Positions 53,018-63,254 of a DNA stretch of 64,000 bases are shown piece by piece. Numbering within the stretch: the stretch's first letter is position 1; the number at the start of each line of letters is the position of its first letter. This DNA is from Knufia peltigerae (lineage: Eukaryota > Ascomycota > Eurotiomycetes > Chaetothyriales > Trichomeriaceae). The stretch is from contig JAPDRN010000097.1 of assembly GCA_030247855.1 (NCBI GenBank), positions 62,001-126,000 on the forward strand, in the 5' to 3' direction. The notes beneath the pieces were generated by a model. The model saw only the letters and a program-made list of their open reading frames with translations. It had not been told where the DNA came from and made no database searches. A program made the position numbers and the translations under genes.

Positions 53018-54916
53018 ATGGCAGATATCTCGACCCTCGAGACCGACCCTTCGCAAACCCCCAGAGCAAATTCCAAAGCCGAAGTGTCCAACACCAGCCA
53101 TGTCGAAGTCAACCTGGACGACGAGCAACAGCAACTAGGCCACCTTGCCAACCAAGAGGATCATGAGCTGGGGGTGTATGCGTCGCTTCGCAAGTATCCC
53201 TGGGCCTGTGTATGGTGTGCCTACGCCTGCTGGACGATCATCCTGTGCAGTTTCGAACTGCAGGCCGCAGGCTCCGTCCTAGGTATTCCGACCTTTCGCA
53301 AGGACTTTGGGGAAGAATTCAATGGCAACTACGTTTTGCCTGCTGCATGGCAGTCTGCCTTCAATGCTGCCCCTGTGGCATCTGCGACATTCGGAGTCCT
53401 CGGTGCCGCCGCGATTGCTGATTATATGGGCCGTCAATGGACCATCGTAGGTGCATTGGTCGTCTCGTTTGTCGCAATCACCATGGAATTCGTCTCGACC
53501 ACCAAGGGGGTGTTCTTTGGTGGCAAGTTCCTCAACGGTTTCGCGACTGGAACCATCCAGGCGGTCATGACGACCTACATCGGTGAGGTATTGTTTTTCA
53601 CCCTTTGATCCACCTGTAGATTTACTCGATTTGCTGATAGATGGTTTGCAGATCACTCCTCTTGCCTGGAGAGGCATCTTTACCGTGGGCATTGGTGTTG
53701 CATTCGGAGTAGGTCCCCTCGTTGCATTCATCATCGTCAACTACACGGGGGATGTCGACACTCGTTGGGCCTACCGTACAGTGTTCTGCTGTCAGTATGG
53801 CTTTGCCGCCGTCTCGGCCCTTCTCGTCTACTTCATGCCCGAGTAAGCACCCTGTTGTCTCTTCCTAGATTGTCAGCTTGCAAGCTGTGTCTGTTGTCGT
53901 ATGCCACGAAGGATTTTATCTAATCGCTTTTGAATCGTCTTCTAGATCTCCCTGGTGGCTGGTGTCGAAAGGCCGTAAACAAAAGGCCTTGAAAAATTTG
54001 GGGAAGCTTGGACACCGAGGCGAGGAAGGAAGAAAGAAGCTCGCCCTGATCGAGTTGACACTCGAGGAGATCAAGCGCGAGACCGAAGGCGTGACGTACC
54101 TGGAGTGTTTCAGGAAGTCCAACCTCCGGCGAACAATCATTTCCATCGGACCGTTGATCATTCAGGTGCTCACGGGTATCACCTTCGTGGCCGGATACTT
54201 CACCTACTACCTGCAAATTGCAGGGTACTCGACGGAAATGAGTTTTCGGATCCAAATCGCCCAGCCCGTCCTCTCAATCTTTGGCAACTTGGTGGCCGCC
54301 GTCATCATTGACCGTGTGGGCAGACGGAACCTCACCTTCTACGGCCTTTGCGTACTGGTTGTGCTCCTCTTCATTGAGGGAGGGTTGGCCACGGGTGGCA
54401 GTCCCGCCGAAATAAAAGGCACCGTGGCCATGATCCTGATCTACAGCTGGATGTACAATGTTTCCATTGGTTCCACAGCGGTATGTCTCCTTTAATTCTG
54501 CCGAGCCTGGAGTCTACTTCCTGCTGTCTTCTGCCCAGCAGCGACTGACGTATAATTTGCAGTTCTCAATCATGACCGAGACCTCGACTTCCCGACTCCG
54601 CGTCAAGACGATCGCAATTGGCTTGGCTCTACAAAATGCCATCAACGTCATGTGGCAATTCGTCTTACCGTACATGTTCAATCCTGACAAGGGCAACTTG
54701 GGAGGTAAAGTGGCCTTCGTCTTTGGCGGACCAAGCTTTCTCTGTATCGCTTATCTCTGGTTCTTCCAGCCGGAGACGGCGGGCCGGACATACGAGGAAC
54801 TGGACGAGATGTTTACCAAACGCGTTCCTGCTCGGAAGTTCAAGACTTACAGGACCGAGGCACAGACCAAGGGTGAGGTTGTGAAGGAAGTCCACATGAA
54901 ATCCGCTCACGAGTGA
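53018..54916 (+). CDS. MFS sugar porter (alpha-glucoside/maltose-permease-like)
   Basis: Four exons: 53018-53587, 53652-53842, 53946-54480 and 54563-54916. Introns are 64, 103 and 82 nt, and the product is 549 residues from the ATG at 53018. Twelve membrane segments are suggested. Sugar-porter signatures are DYMGRQW in loop 2, the segment ending in a DTRWAYRTVF patch, PESPWWLVSKGRKQKAL before the central loop, DRVGRRNLTFYG in the second half and PETAGRTYEELDEMF near the C-terminus. These are standard for proton-coupled sugar uptake at the plasma membrane. The overall style recalls fungal alpha-glucoside permeases, but the substrate is not fixed by sequence. Its position next to pentose enzymes suggests a sugar or polyol of the same pathway. 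Confidence 0.88.
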
Positions 54917-55448
54917 TTGTTGAGAACCATACTGGGCAGGCGTACCTGTGGTATCTGAGCGTCGAGGTTGCGGGAGTCAAACAATGTAAAGAAGATGTTT
55001 CAAGTTCTACATGTTGTTTTTCTCCTTTCACCTAGTATCTCAGTCTCATTTCCCGTGCGATATATGAAGCTAGATATAGCAATTGAAAGGATCAGGAATT
55101 GTGCTGTGCTAGTAGTCACCCACCAAGTGGGGTGTTTCTTCGGCTAGAGTTGTGATGCCGGCCAATGCCCGCCCTCAGTGGAATCCTGTAAAAGTGGCAC
55201 CCCGAGCTTCAAAGCAGTTAAACCGTTGCTTGAGCTGCCTCTCTTTTCTCGACATGCACATCCGTTCCCTCTTCGCACTCGCCAAGTTCAGACGGCAGCC
55301 AGATACTTCGCATCAATACATACTCTACGGAACAGTTGCGTCGCATGTCTGACGGCCGAGGAGGGTGATCCAGCTGTCCAATGTCTATGAATCGAATCCA
55401 TTCATGACCTTCGGTTCGCAATGACCTCTGGACCGACAGCTACCATCG
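54917..55448. other. Intergenic, 532 bp
   Basis: 3' flank of the sugar porter and upstream region of the second regulator-like gene. I looked for an upstream exon encoding a zinc cluster and found no CX2CX6C pattern. Confidence 0.5.
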
Positions 55449-56870
55449 ATGGACCCTGATACCGCCAATGCTTTCGTCTCGCCAGGCGCGCTCTCCGGTG
55501 AGAGTACGTTTGACGAATACGCCGCCAATCCGCGCTTCCAACAGTTGCAGACGGAACTGCGTTCGTGGCTTTTTGTAGGCGCCAACAGCCGGGACCATTC
55601 GCCGGAGCCGGGTCTCACGCCCGAGGAGGAGGAGCAGAACCTGAGCGCCAGCCACAGGCCGGGCCATGAGTACCTGTGGGAACACATGGTGAATGGCGGC
55701 GCAAGTCAGATCCCTCCGTCCAAGAAGATCCTATATCTTCAAGTGTGGATCACCGACTGTGCCCCGTGGCTTGACATGTTCGACAGCGAGCGACACTTTG
55801 GACAGCAGGTCCCCATCATCGCGCAACGCTCGACCGCCGTCCTGCACGCGATGCTCGCGGTGGGGGCTCGTACGGCGGAACGACAAGGCCGGATGGAGCG
55901 GTCCGGGTCGCGCGACAGTCTCGAGCTGTACTCGCAGGCAATCACTTCGCTCACGTCGTCCCTGGACACGAGGGAGCCCACGGTCGTGCTGACCGCGTGC
56001 CTCCTCTGTGTCCTGGAAATGATGAGTGTGAGCCCGCGAGATTGGAGGCGGCACGTCGAAGGTTGCGCGGCGCTCTTTGCCTCGTTCGGGATCAATGGGT
56101 TTTCCGGAGGGCTGCTCCAGGCTGTCTTTTGGTGCTACGCCCGGATGGACCTTTGCGGCGCCATCATCGCCGACGGGACGGAGGCCACCGTGCTGGAAAT
56201 CGAAAAGTGGATCCTGCTGGACGACTTCACCGGTTCTGACGCGGCAAAGGCGGAAGAAATCAAGCGACGGTTTTCGCCAAAGGGCCAGCAGGCCCCGGAC
56301 ATGTACGCCAACTTTGCGGTCTACCTTTGCGCCAGAGTGTGCGACCTTCTCTTTCGCCGAATCAAGTGTGTCGAGATGGGCGAGGACAATGGGTGCGAGC
56401 ACGAGAATCTCGAATCGGAGTGGACCCGGCTCTGGAACGATCTTCAAGAGTGGCTCTCGAGGCGTCCGGTCGAGATGCTCCCCGTCAAGACCGTCCGAGA
56501 CGGTGCCTTTCCCAGAATCTTCTTCTCCCACTGGGCTGCAATCTCCGGCAATCAACTCTTTCACACCGCCTGTATCTTGATGTTGGAGATCAAGGGGATT
56601 CAGGAGCTCGATCGCCCAGAGCACGTCTACTCGCCCTTGTGGCACGCGCGGAGAGTCGTGGGCATCACCCTGACAAACCCCCACTGCGGGTGTATCAACA
56701 ATGCCATTCAACCCCTCTACGTTGCCGGTCAATTGTTCACCCACCGTGAAGAGCAGGCGATCATCGTGAAGCTGATTGATTCGATCGAGACACGCACCGG
56801 GTGGGGTTCTCGGTGGCGGATCAAAGACCTGGAAGCAATCTGGGGATATCACCGCGGGACATTTACTTGA
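55449..56870 (+). CDS. Fungal-specific transcription-factor-domain protein lacking a zinc cluster
   Basis: Single exon, 473 residues. It matches the regulatory half (Fungal_trans_2/ARCA type) of fungal zinc-cluster proteins: YLWEHMVNGG, WITDCAPWLDMFDSERHFGQ, VLHAMLAVGARTAER, ACLLCVLEMMSV with RRHVEGCAALFASFGINGF, AVFWCYARMDLCGAII, and a C-terminal LWHARRVVGITLTNPHCGC. The N-terminus (MDPDTANAF onward) has no Cys6 DNA-binding cluster and none was found upstream. It may act as a co-regulator through dimer formation, or the DNA-binding exon may be lost or missed. Genes of this kind are common near fungal metabolic clusters. It lies on the same strand as the sugar porter, 532 bp downstream. Confidence 0.82.
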   Translation: MDPDTANAFVSPGALSGESTFDEYAANPRFQQLQTELRSWLFVGANSRDHSPEPGLTPEEEEQNLSASHRPGHEYLWEHMVNGGASQIPPSKKILYLQVWITDCAPWLDMFDSERHFGQQVPIIAQRSTAVLHAMLAVGARTAERQGRMERSGSRDSLELYSQAITSLTSSLDTREPTVVLTACLLCVLEMMSVSPRDWRRHVEGCAALFASFGINGFSGGLLQAVFWCYARMDLCGAIIADGTEATVLEIEKWILLDDFTGSDAAKAEEIKRRFSPKGQQAPDMYANFAVYLCARVCDLLFRRIKCVEMGEDNGCEHENLESEWTRLWNDLQEWLSRRPVEMLPVKTVRDGAFPRIFFSHWAAISGNQLFHTACILMLEIKGIQELDRPEHVYSPLWHARRVVGITLTNPHCGCINNAIQPLYVAGQLFTHREEQAIIVKLIDSIETRTGWGSRWRIKDLEAIWGYHRGTFT

Positions 56871-57269
56871 TTTTTCCTGTGAACACCTTCGGAGCACTTC
56901 AAACGTCGTTCAAGCTGAATCACCAACTCGATGAGAATTTTTCCCATTTCAGGCATTACGCGTCAAGTTTCAGCTTCAATAACATCGCCAAGGACCCTGG
57001 GCTGCGTGCTCGGTGAGACCTTTGAGACTCACCGAGTTCTTCTTTTGTTGTAAACACATCTACACTGCCACTACCCAGGTCAACTCGACCGACGGTCAAG
57101 CATACACTTTTGCATCCAAGAGAGAAAAGAGACCACCAAAACATATGACCATCTATTCTGTATTCTCATCATTATATTCTTCTCGCAATGATGTTTCTTG
57201 TCCATATCTCATGTTGGGTTGAGCCAATTTCGGTCCATGATCAGGACACTCGGAACACTTTTTTGTTTT
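56871..57269. other. Convergent 3' region, 399 bp
   Basis: Between the stops of the regulator-like gene and the phosphorylase gene. Nothing was recognised. Confidence 0.4.
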
Positions 57270-58756
57270 TCACTCGAAATATCCCTCGAACAGCCACTTC
57301 ATCTTCTCCGTGGCTTGTTTGCTCCGACCCGCCGGTGCCGTGCTGATACCAAACTCCCGGGCGCCCTGGAGGTGAGTCGCCCTCACCAAATCTCCGTGTT
57401 CTTCTTTTGAGAGTTCGTCCAACACGGCGGCGATGAAGTGTCTCGCGTTCAGAGCGTTGGCTCGCATGTGACCCATGACCATCTCCACCGAGACGTCTCC
57501 AGAGTCATGCCAGCACTAGTGGTTTGTGTCTTGTCAGCTTTCGAGAATACGCCAAACCTGAGAGGGCAAGAGAATAGATAGGAGAAAACAAGAACTCACA
57601 TCATAATCGGTACTCATCAAGATGACTTGATATGCGATCTCTGCCTCGGCGGCAAGTTTTGCTTCTGGCAATGTAGACATGTTGATTACCGTACCACCCC
57701 AGCTTCGATACATGTTTGATTCTGCTCGAGTACTGAATTGAGGTCCTTCTGTTGATATGCACAAAGGAGAAATGGTATATTAGCATTGGACATTGTTTTT
57801 GCTATTTCCTGGTGAGGCAGGAAGACAGGACGATGTAATGACACGACGATGCAAAAAAAACCCCCAAAAACTTACCCATTACAATGACTGTACCCTTGTC
57901 GTGCAAAACCACCCCTTCCCCTTCGAGACTGTGTCCGCATTTCCTAACAACGTCACCGACCCGTTTGTCGAAAGGGTCGGCGAACGGGACGTGGACCACG
58001 AACCCATCCTCGAAAAAGGTGTGAGGTCGGATGCCCTTTGTACGGTCGATGACCTGGTCGGGGACGACAAAGTCTCGAGGCTTGACCTCCTCCGCCAGAC
58101 TCCCCGCCGCGCTGAAGGCGACGATACACCTGACCCCGAGCTTGCGGAGGGCGGCGATGTTTGCTCGCACCGGGATTTCAGACGGGTTGAGCTCGTGGTG
58201 GGGGCCGTGTCGGGCCAAAAAGGCCACGGGGATGGGTTTCCCGGTCGTCGGGGAAGGGTGTTCCAGAACCGTGATGGGGGACGACGGAGCACCCCAAGGG
58301 GTCTCGACGTTCAGGACCGCCGCCTTGTGGAAGTGTGGGAGGTGGTCGAGACCAGTGCCGCCGATGACGGCGATGTGGATCTTGCCTGTCAAACACCAAA
58401 AAGGAGAAAGAGAAGAGTCAGAGAGATAGACACAAACACAGAGAGAGAGAAAGAAACCCGGTAGTACATAATCATATCAAGGTATGTATCGTTGCGTAGG
58501 CTGGACGGGGACGGACTTGGAGACCATCTCAGAACAGTACGCAGAGGTGACACCAGTGTATGCGCAAAGGTCCCCCGTATTCGAGTTCAGAAACGATTTC
58601 AAAGAATGAAACAAAGGTCATGTTGTCTCTGTAAAATGAAGCCTCACGGCGATGACTTCCATGGGCGACCCGAACCCCAAAAAAGACAAAATGCATCATG
58701 GTCTGGAAATACGAACCTGAATAAGTAGTAGGAACATCTCGTTGATCTGTAGACAT
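57270..58756 (-). CDS. MEU1: S-methyl-5'-thioadenosine phosphorylase
   Basis: Four exons: 58756-58717, 58385-57876, 57748-57600 and 57515-57270, giving 314 residues. Introns are 331, 127 and 84 nt. The enzyme splits methylthioadenosine with phosphate to adenine and 5-methylthioribose 1-phosphate, the first step of methionine salvage. Motifs are GKIHIAVIGGTGLDHL, FLARHGPHHELNPSEIPVRA, IVAFSAAGSLAEEV, VVPDQVIDRT, then VIVMEGPQFSTRAESNMY restored by splicing, INMSTLPEAKLAAE and STDYDCWHDS. The body is certain. The first exon (MSTDQRDVPTTYS) is chosen because it supplies an ATG and the right phase for the CAG acceptor before GKIH. Its 331-nt intron is long for this window, so another first exon is possible. 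Confidence 0.88.
58437..58452. repeat. GA microsatellite in the first MTAP intron
   Basis: Run of GA dinucleotides; on the coding strand it forms a CT tract upstream of the intron acceptor. Confidence 0.7.
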
Positions 58757-59308
58757 GGTGCTCTCCAGAAAGTAGATTTGTTTCGGTGTGTTTTCGTAGG
58801 CCCTTCGACGCTGACAGACCAGGTGTTATTTCTCCAGAAATTTTTATATCTGATGTCGTCAAAAGTCAAACTTCGAGATTATCTGTCGTGGGAAGTTGTC
58901 AACACTGGGAGAGAACAATCGATTGTTTCTGCTTTCTTAGTCGGCTGCACAGTATTCGAAGACAATTGTCGTTTTCATGTGGTGTATGGAGTACAATATT
59001 CATCAATCATGAAATTTGGAAACAACTAATATCAAGTACAATTGAACTGTGTTTCCGTAATCGTCCATCCCACTTCGGAGGAAATTTCTCCCGAAGATTT
59101 CCCGGCCAACCCGATGATAAACACCCAATGGCGCCATATACAAATTGTCCTCGATAAAACAATGTACAATAAACATGTGGTGTCCGTTTCTGTCCACAGA
59201 TACTAGGTATACACTCCCTACTCCATGGTGCTGCAGACATAACAAGCGTAGTCCATCATAAGTAGTCATGATCTCCTCCCAGTGCAAAGAAAAAAGCAGC
59301 GTCCTCCT
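58757..59308. other. Intergenic, 552 bp
   Basis: Upstream region of the phosphorylase gene and 3' flank of the next minus-strand gene. Nothing was recognised. Confidence 0.4.
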
Positions 59309-60966
59309 CTACCGCCCTTCAGTAACCCAAGGATTCTCATCATCATCATCATCATAAGTCTCATAGGTCGTAGTGGAAGCAATCTCCTTCAGCAACATTG
59401 CACTTTCGACAGACCTATTCATGGGCACACTCGCAGCGACCACAATTGCAGCTCCGTGTCGCAGAGGCTCCGCAGCTATCGTTGTGCTCGTAGGCTGAGT
59501 GAGACTGATATCGAAGTCGTTCTCAGAGGCGGGTGCTGCACCGTGGTTGGAGAATATTATGGGACCTTGTAACTGAGAACCGCCGAGAATGGCACCTTGG
59601 TGATCTGCAACATGGGCAAGGAGGCTTTTGATTCCTTCAAACATACCAGAGTCGTCACCCAACAGGGTGCATATCAGACAGCGAAAAGTCGGTTGCTCTT
59701 GATCTCTATGCTGCTGTACATGCGACTTGGCGAGGAATAGCCACCGATAGCGAACACCTTCGGCGAATTGCCTGACGCGATCATCGATCTGATAGCCATT
59801 GTTTCTTTTTATGGCTCTGCTCGTAAAGCTGCATTTTATGCTGGCACATTTGTAGGCTACCTCTGTATGATACGTGCCAAAAAGGATCCGACACAGTGCC
59901 TTCTTGGTTGATCCTTGACGAAGATCATATGCATACTTGCAACAGCCTCCAAAATTGGTGATGGGATATACATTAGACGCTGTGGACAGGTTTGTGACGG
60001 CTGAAAATGTGGATAGAGAGGTCGATTGTCTCGAAACGGTCGAAACATGTTCTCGCTCATTGTTCAAGTGGACAGGAGGGCGTGTATGCTGCAAAGCCAA
60101 ATCAAACGTACCTACCGAAGACCGGCTGCTAGGACTCGACCATATGGCGGTGGAACTGTTCGAGATAGCAGTGTCTTGGAGTTGAAACTGGGCCTCTGGT
60201 TGGGATGATGATCTAGGCGAGGTATCTGGCACAGGACTTACAGAACTAGTTGTCACTTCGGATGACCGGGAAACCTGTGGATCGGTTTCTTTGCGACGGA
60301 GGATTCTGCCAAAAGTGTGGGACTTCTTGTTTTTCTGTTGCGATGGGCTGGAAGGTGGTTGCTCTGGTTGTTGTGCTGCTATCGGCTGTTGCAAGGAAGA
60401 CCGAGGATCGGAAACCACGGCAGATGCAGTTGCTCGTGCCGTTGGAGGAGCACTTTCTTGCTGTTGAAGAAGAAGTACATTTCTCTTTCGCTCTATTTCT
60501 TGTGCCAACATGCGCCTCTCCAGCGACTGAAGTTCGATCACAGCATTGAGGCGGCTCTGTGCCGAGGCGTCAATACACTCTTCAAAGTCGATGACGCTAT
60601 CGTCAACTCTGGCTTGGGCAAGACCCTCCAGGAGGGCGTTTTGCGTATCAACGGTTATCTTCAACAGGGCGATGATTGCAATCGCTACGTCGTAGCATTA
60701 GCGGTGTCCAAACCAGCCCAGCACAAAGTCATACTGTCTCCCTTTTCAAATGTTGGACCAAATTGCTCATTACCCTTCGCAAGAGCTTGCTCGATCTCTT
60801 TCTTGCCTTTCTCCATCGATTCTTCCAGGAGGTCAGAGGGCGGTAGGGCATCGTGGGCTTGTCGACGAGCCTTGATTTGTCGGACGATACGAGCACCGGC
60901 ATCGCAGGCCTGAATCAACCCGGCGACGCAGCTCACTATGGCAAGAGCCTCGCCGACGCCAGACAT
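59309..60966 (-). CDS. Protein with STAND/HeLo-like N-terminus and orphan Cys-rich region
   Basis: Two exons: 60966-60735 and 60684-59309. The intron is 50 nt, and the product is 535 residues. The first 110 residues are helical (MSGVGEALAIVSCVAGLIQA, DAGARIVRQIKARR, then VDTQNALLEGLAQARVDD) and resemble the N-terminal domains of fungal STAND/NLR-type proteins. A Ser/Gln-rich disordered region (about 150-290) follows. A compact region then has NFGGCCKYAYDLRQGS, YKCASIKCSF, GVRYRWLFLAKSHVQQH and FRCLICTLL, with Cys/His spacing suggestive of metal binding. I recall this last pattern from many unnamed ascomycete proteins. No NACHT or ATPase part is present. The role is unknown; an adaptor in fungal non-self response is possible but unproven. 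Confidence 0.7.
59338..59354. repeat. CAT triplet repeat
   Basis: Encodes a short Asp run near the C-terminus of the STAND-like protein on the minus strand. Confidence 0.8.
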
Positions 60967-61680
60967 GGTGGGATGAAAGAAATGGGTGCTGCTGTGTCAA
61001 TGCGATCGAGATAAGGGCGGGCGGAAATGGAGGTAGATCCCTGCGAAGGCGAGCAACAGCAGTAGAGGAGAGCACCACCGGGGGTTATTCATTTGTATCG
61101 CGTGAGGCTGTGCCTCTGTTCTGTCAGTGTGATCCCTACCATGATTACCTGCTAGGTACTTTTAGCGGAAAGCCACAAGGTGTTGTCTATGGGTGCATGG
61201 GCAACTTTGATCTGCAGGGTATTGCAGCCGCGCGCAGAACAGGCAGACCAGACTTGACCATAACGGGCGTTGGATTCAAGCCAGAGATGCATGGGTTGGC
61301 CCTGGCCTTGGATTGTGAGCGACTGACACATTGAAAGCATCCAGGACAAGAGCTGAGATTGTGTAACCATCATTCAGAGGATATGTACTTTGTATTGATG
61401 ATTTACGCCGTACGTATAGACGTGGGAGAATAAATAAGCTGAACAAGGTTGATGCGCCGAATATAATAAAATAAAAATGGTGGCTGCCACGAGGTTTTGC
61501 TCTAAGGCGGGCGGTACTTTGAAATTTTGCCGAGTCCTCTCCGTAGAAAGTCCACCAATGTTTTTGCCCTACACAACTCTCTACCCTGTACTCTCTACTT
61601 CACAGGGCCTGTATTCAAATCAAGATACATGTGTTCCTGGCCCCTCGCTCAGGAAATCTCCTTTGGATACCGAATTCAGC
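60967..61680. promoter_or_regulatory. Divergent upstream region, 714 bp
   Basis: Between the STAND-like gene and the DUF2011 gene. The DUF2011 frame is open back to an ATG at 61477, but those extra 68 codons look unlike protein and are taken as leader. A 74-codon frame at 61110-61334 is not convincing. Confidence 0.4.
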
Positions 61681-62700
61681 ATGTTTGAAGTTCCACAAGC
61701 AAAAAGGGTCAAGAGAGAAGACCTCTTTCGACAAGATGATGATAATCCAGAGAGTTCTAGACCTTCATCGAGGTCGACGTCCCCCGAAGAGACGCAGGAA
61801 GTAGGGAGGAGAGATGAGGAGGTGATCAGGCCCGATTATGGGTTCGAATATGATTTCATCACACCAAAGTCTGTTGAGAGGGAGGAGAAAGTACTAGATC
61901 AAGGTCAAACCTTGGATCAAGTCGAACACGACGATGACGACCACCACGCCAAAGGAGAAGAGGAAGAACCGATAGAATATCAATTCCGTCTCTTCACCAC
62001 CACTTCTTCTTTTTCTGCGACTACAAATACGAATACAAATACAAAACAGCCCTTGACGACGCAACGAGCTTTACAACAACGGCGACCCAAATCGACGGTA
62101 CGTCTAAGTGTCACCCCTCCACCCGAGGATTTTATAGAATCGACCTTGTCGCTTGAGAATGCAGGTTTCGTCCGTCCCAATCGTCCCGACGGGTACTACT
62201 TTACATCTTCCAGACCAACCGCTACGATCGAAACGTCGAGGTCGCAATACTCTCAAACGGCTCTTTCGGACTCGGACGTTCTCGCTCGGGCCGGATCCAC
62301 GAAATGGCCTGGCACGACTCTCCCGTGGAGATGTGTCCACGTAACTTTGGTGGCCAGTTCAGATCCGAAGAAGAAGGAGAAATCTCTCCAAAATTCTCGT
62401 GATCCGAATGGACCATCTTCCGCCGCAGTGACTATAACCGATCGACGATCAAGGCTGCCACGACCCAGACCGTCCAAGAAAAGACGGATCCTAAACCGTC
62501 GTCGTCTGGCCCTCCGTGCCGAATTGGCTTTACAGTCTCAAAAGACCGAAGAATTGGAACGTCAAAAACGTACTCAAAGGAATCGAGAGAAAAAAGTCAA
62601 GCGGAAGGAGAGGGAAAAGTTGAAGAAGCAGCAACAGCAACAACAGCAGCAGCAGCAGCAGCAGGAGCCGTCCCAAGGTTCCGAAGAAAAAGGAGGTTGA
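61681..62700 (+). CDS. DUF2011 family protein
   Basis: Single exon, 339 residues from the ATG at 61681, chosen because MFEVPQAKRVKREDLF is the usual start of this fungal family. An in-frame ATG at 61477 would add 68 residues. The conserved N-terminal block continues with YGFEYDFITP and EEEPIEYQFRLF. A second conserved block has FVRPNRPDGYYF and WPGTTLPWRCVHVTL-like residues. The C-terminus is basic (KKRRILNRRRLALRAELALQ), then a Lys/Arg coiled coil with a polyglutamine run of about 12. Basic charge and the coiled coil suggest a nuclear or nucleolar RNA- or DNA-linked role, but no function is known to me. Confidence 0.78.
   Translation: MFEVPQAKRVKREDLFRQDDDNPESSRPSSRSTSPEETQEVGRRDEEVIRPDYGFEYDFITPKSVEREEKVLDQGQTLDQVEHDDDDHHAKGEEEEPIEYQFRLFTTTSSFSATTNTNTNTKQPLTTQRALQQRRPKSTVRLSVTPPPEDFIESTLSLENAGFVRPNRPDGYYFTSSRPTATIETSRSQYSQTALSDSDVLARAGSTKWPGTTLPWRCVHVTLVASSDPKKKEKSLQNSRDPNGPSSAAVTITDRRSRLPRPRPSKKRRILNRRRLALRAELALQSQKTEELERQKRTQRNREKKVKRKEREKLKKQQQQQQQQQQQQEPSQGSEEKGG
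62629..62664 (+). repeat. CAG/CAA triplet repeat (polyglutamine)
   Basis: Twelve Gln codons near the 3' end of the DUF2011 gene; CAA interruptions occur in the first half. Confidence 0.9.
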
Positions 62701-63254
62701 GAAAGTTGGACCGTCAATCACACCATCGAAATACGGCCGCAATGCCCCAGCAGTAGTAGAAACCTCAATCCTCGCCGAAATAGATCACCGAGAATAATGG
62801 GGATGGATGTAATTACCTCAAAAACATCGTCGTCACCACCGCCACCACCACCACCACAACAACACCAAAACGAGATCCAGACCGACCACGCCTACGGCTC
62901 CTCTTAGCGACGATGAAAATCACACCGATCAGATACGAACTGAAAGTACATCATATATTAGTACATCGGTAGCTAAGGACGACATGTAGAAAGCAAATCA
63001 ATCCACTACTTGACCGCTCGCTCGCTACACTTCTCATCTCTTATTAAGTCTCCCTCCCCGAACGCATGGAATCAGTACCAAACAATATTCAAAACTTCTC
63101 GTTTCTACTTCGATTCCCTGGTTTCTTGTTTTTTGTCTTCACACGTACACCATGAACCAACCTATTGCAATACCGATACCCAAGACCCGTAGTACCCTCC
63201 TTTCATCCAGAAAACTCTCCAAATCATAAGTTCACGTCCTGTCGTGTCGTCACT
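62701..63254. other. Convergent 3' region, 554 bp
   Basis: Between the stops of the DUF2011 gene and gdh2. A CCA-rich triplet patch lies at about 62835-62870. Nothing was recognised. Confidence 0.4.

Noticed and set aside
55731..56897. 388-codon minus-strand frame opposite the regulator-like gene
   Set aside because: Starts at a non-ATG codon and has no family pattern; a shadow of the plus-strand gene.
57793..58464. 223-codon plus-strand frame opposite MTAP
   Set aside because: Charged low-complexity shadow; the phosphorylase motifs lie on the minus strand.
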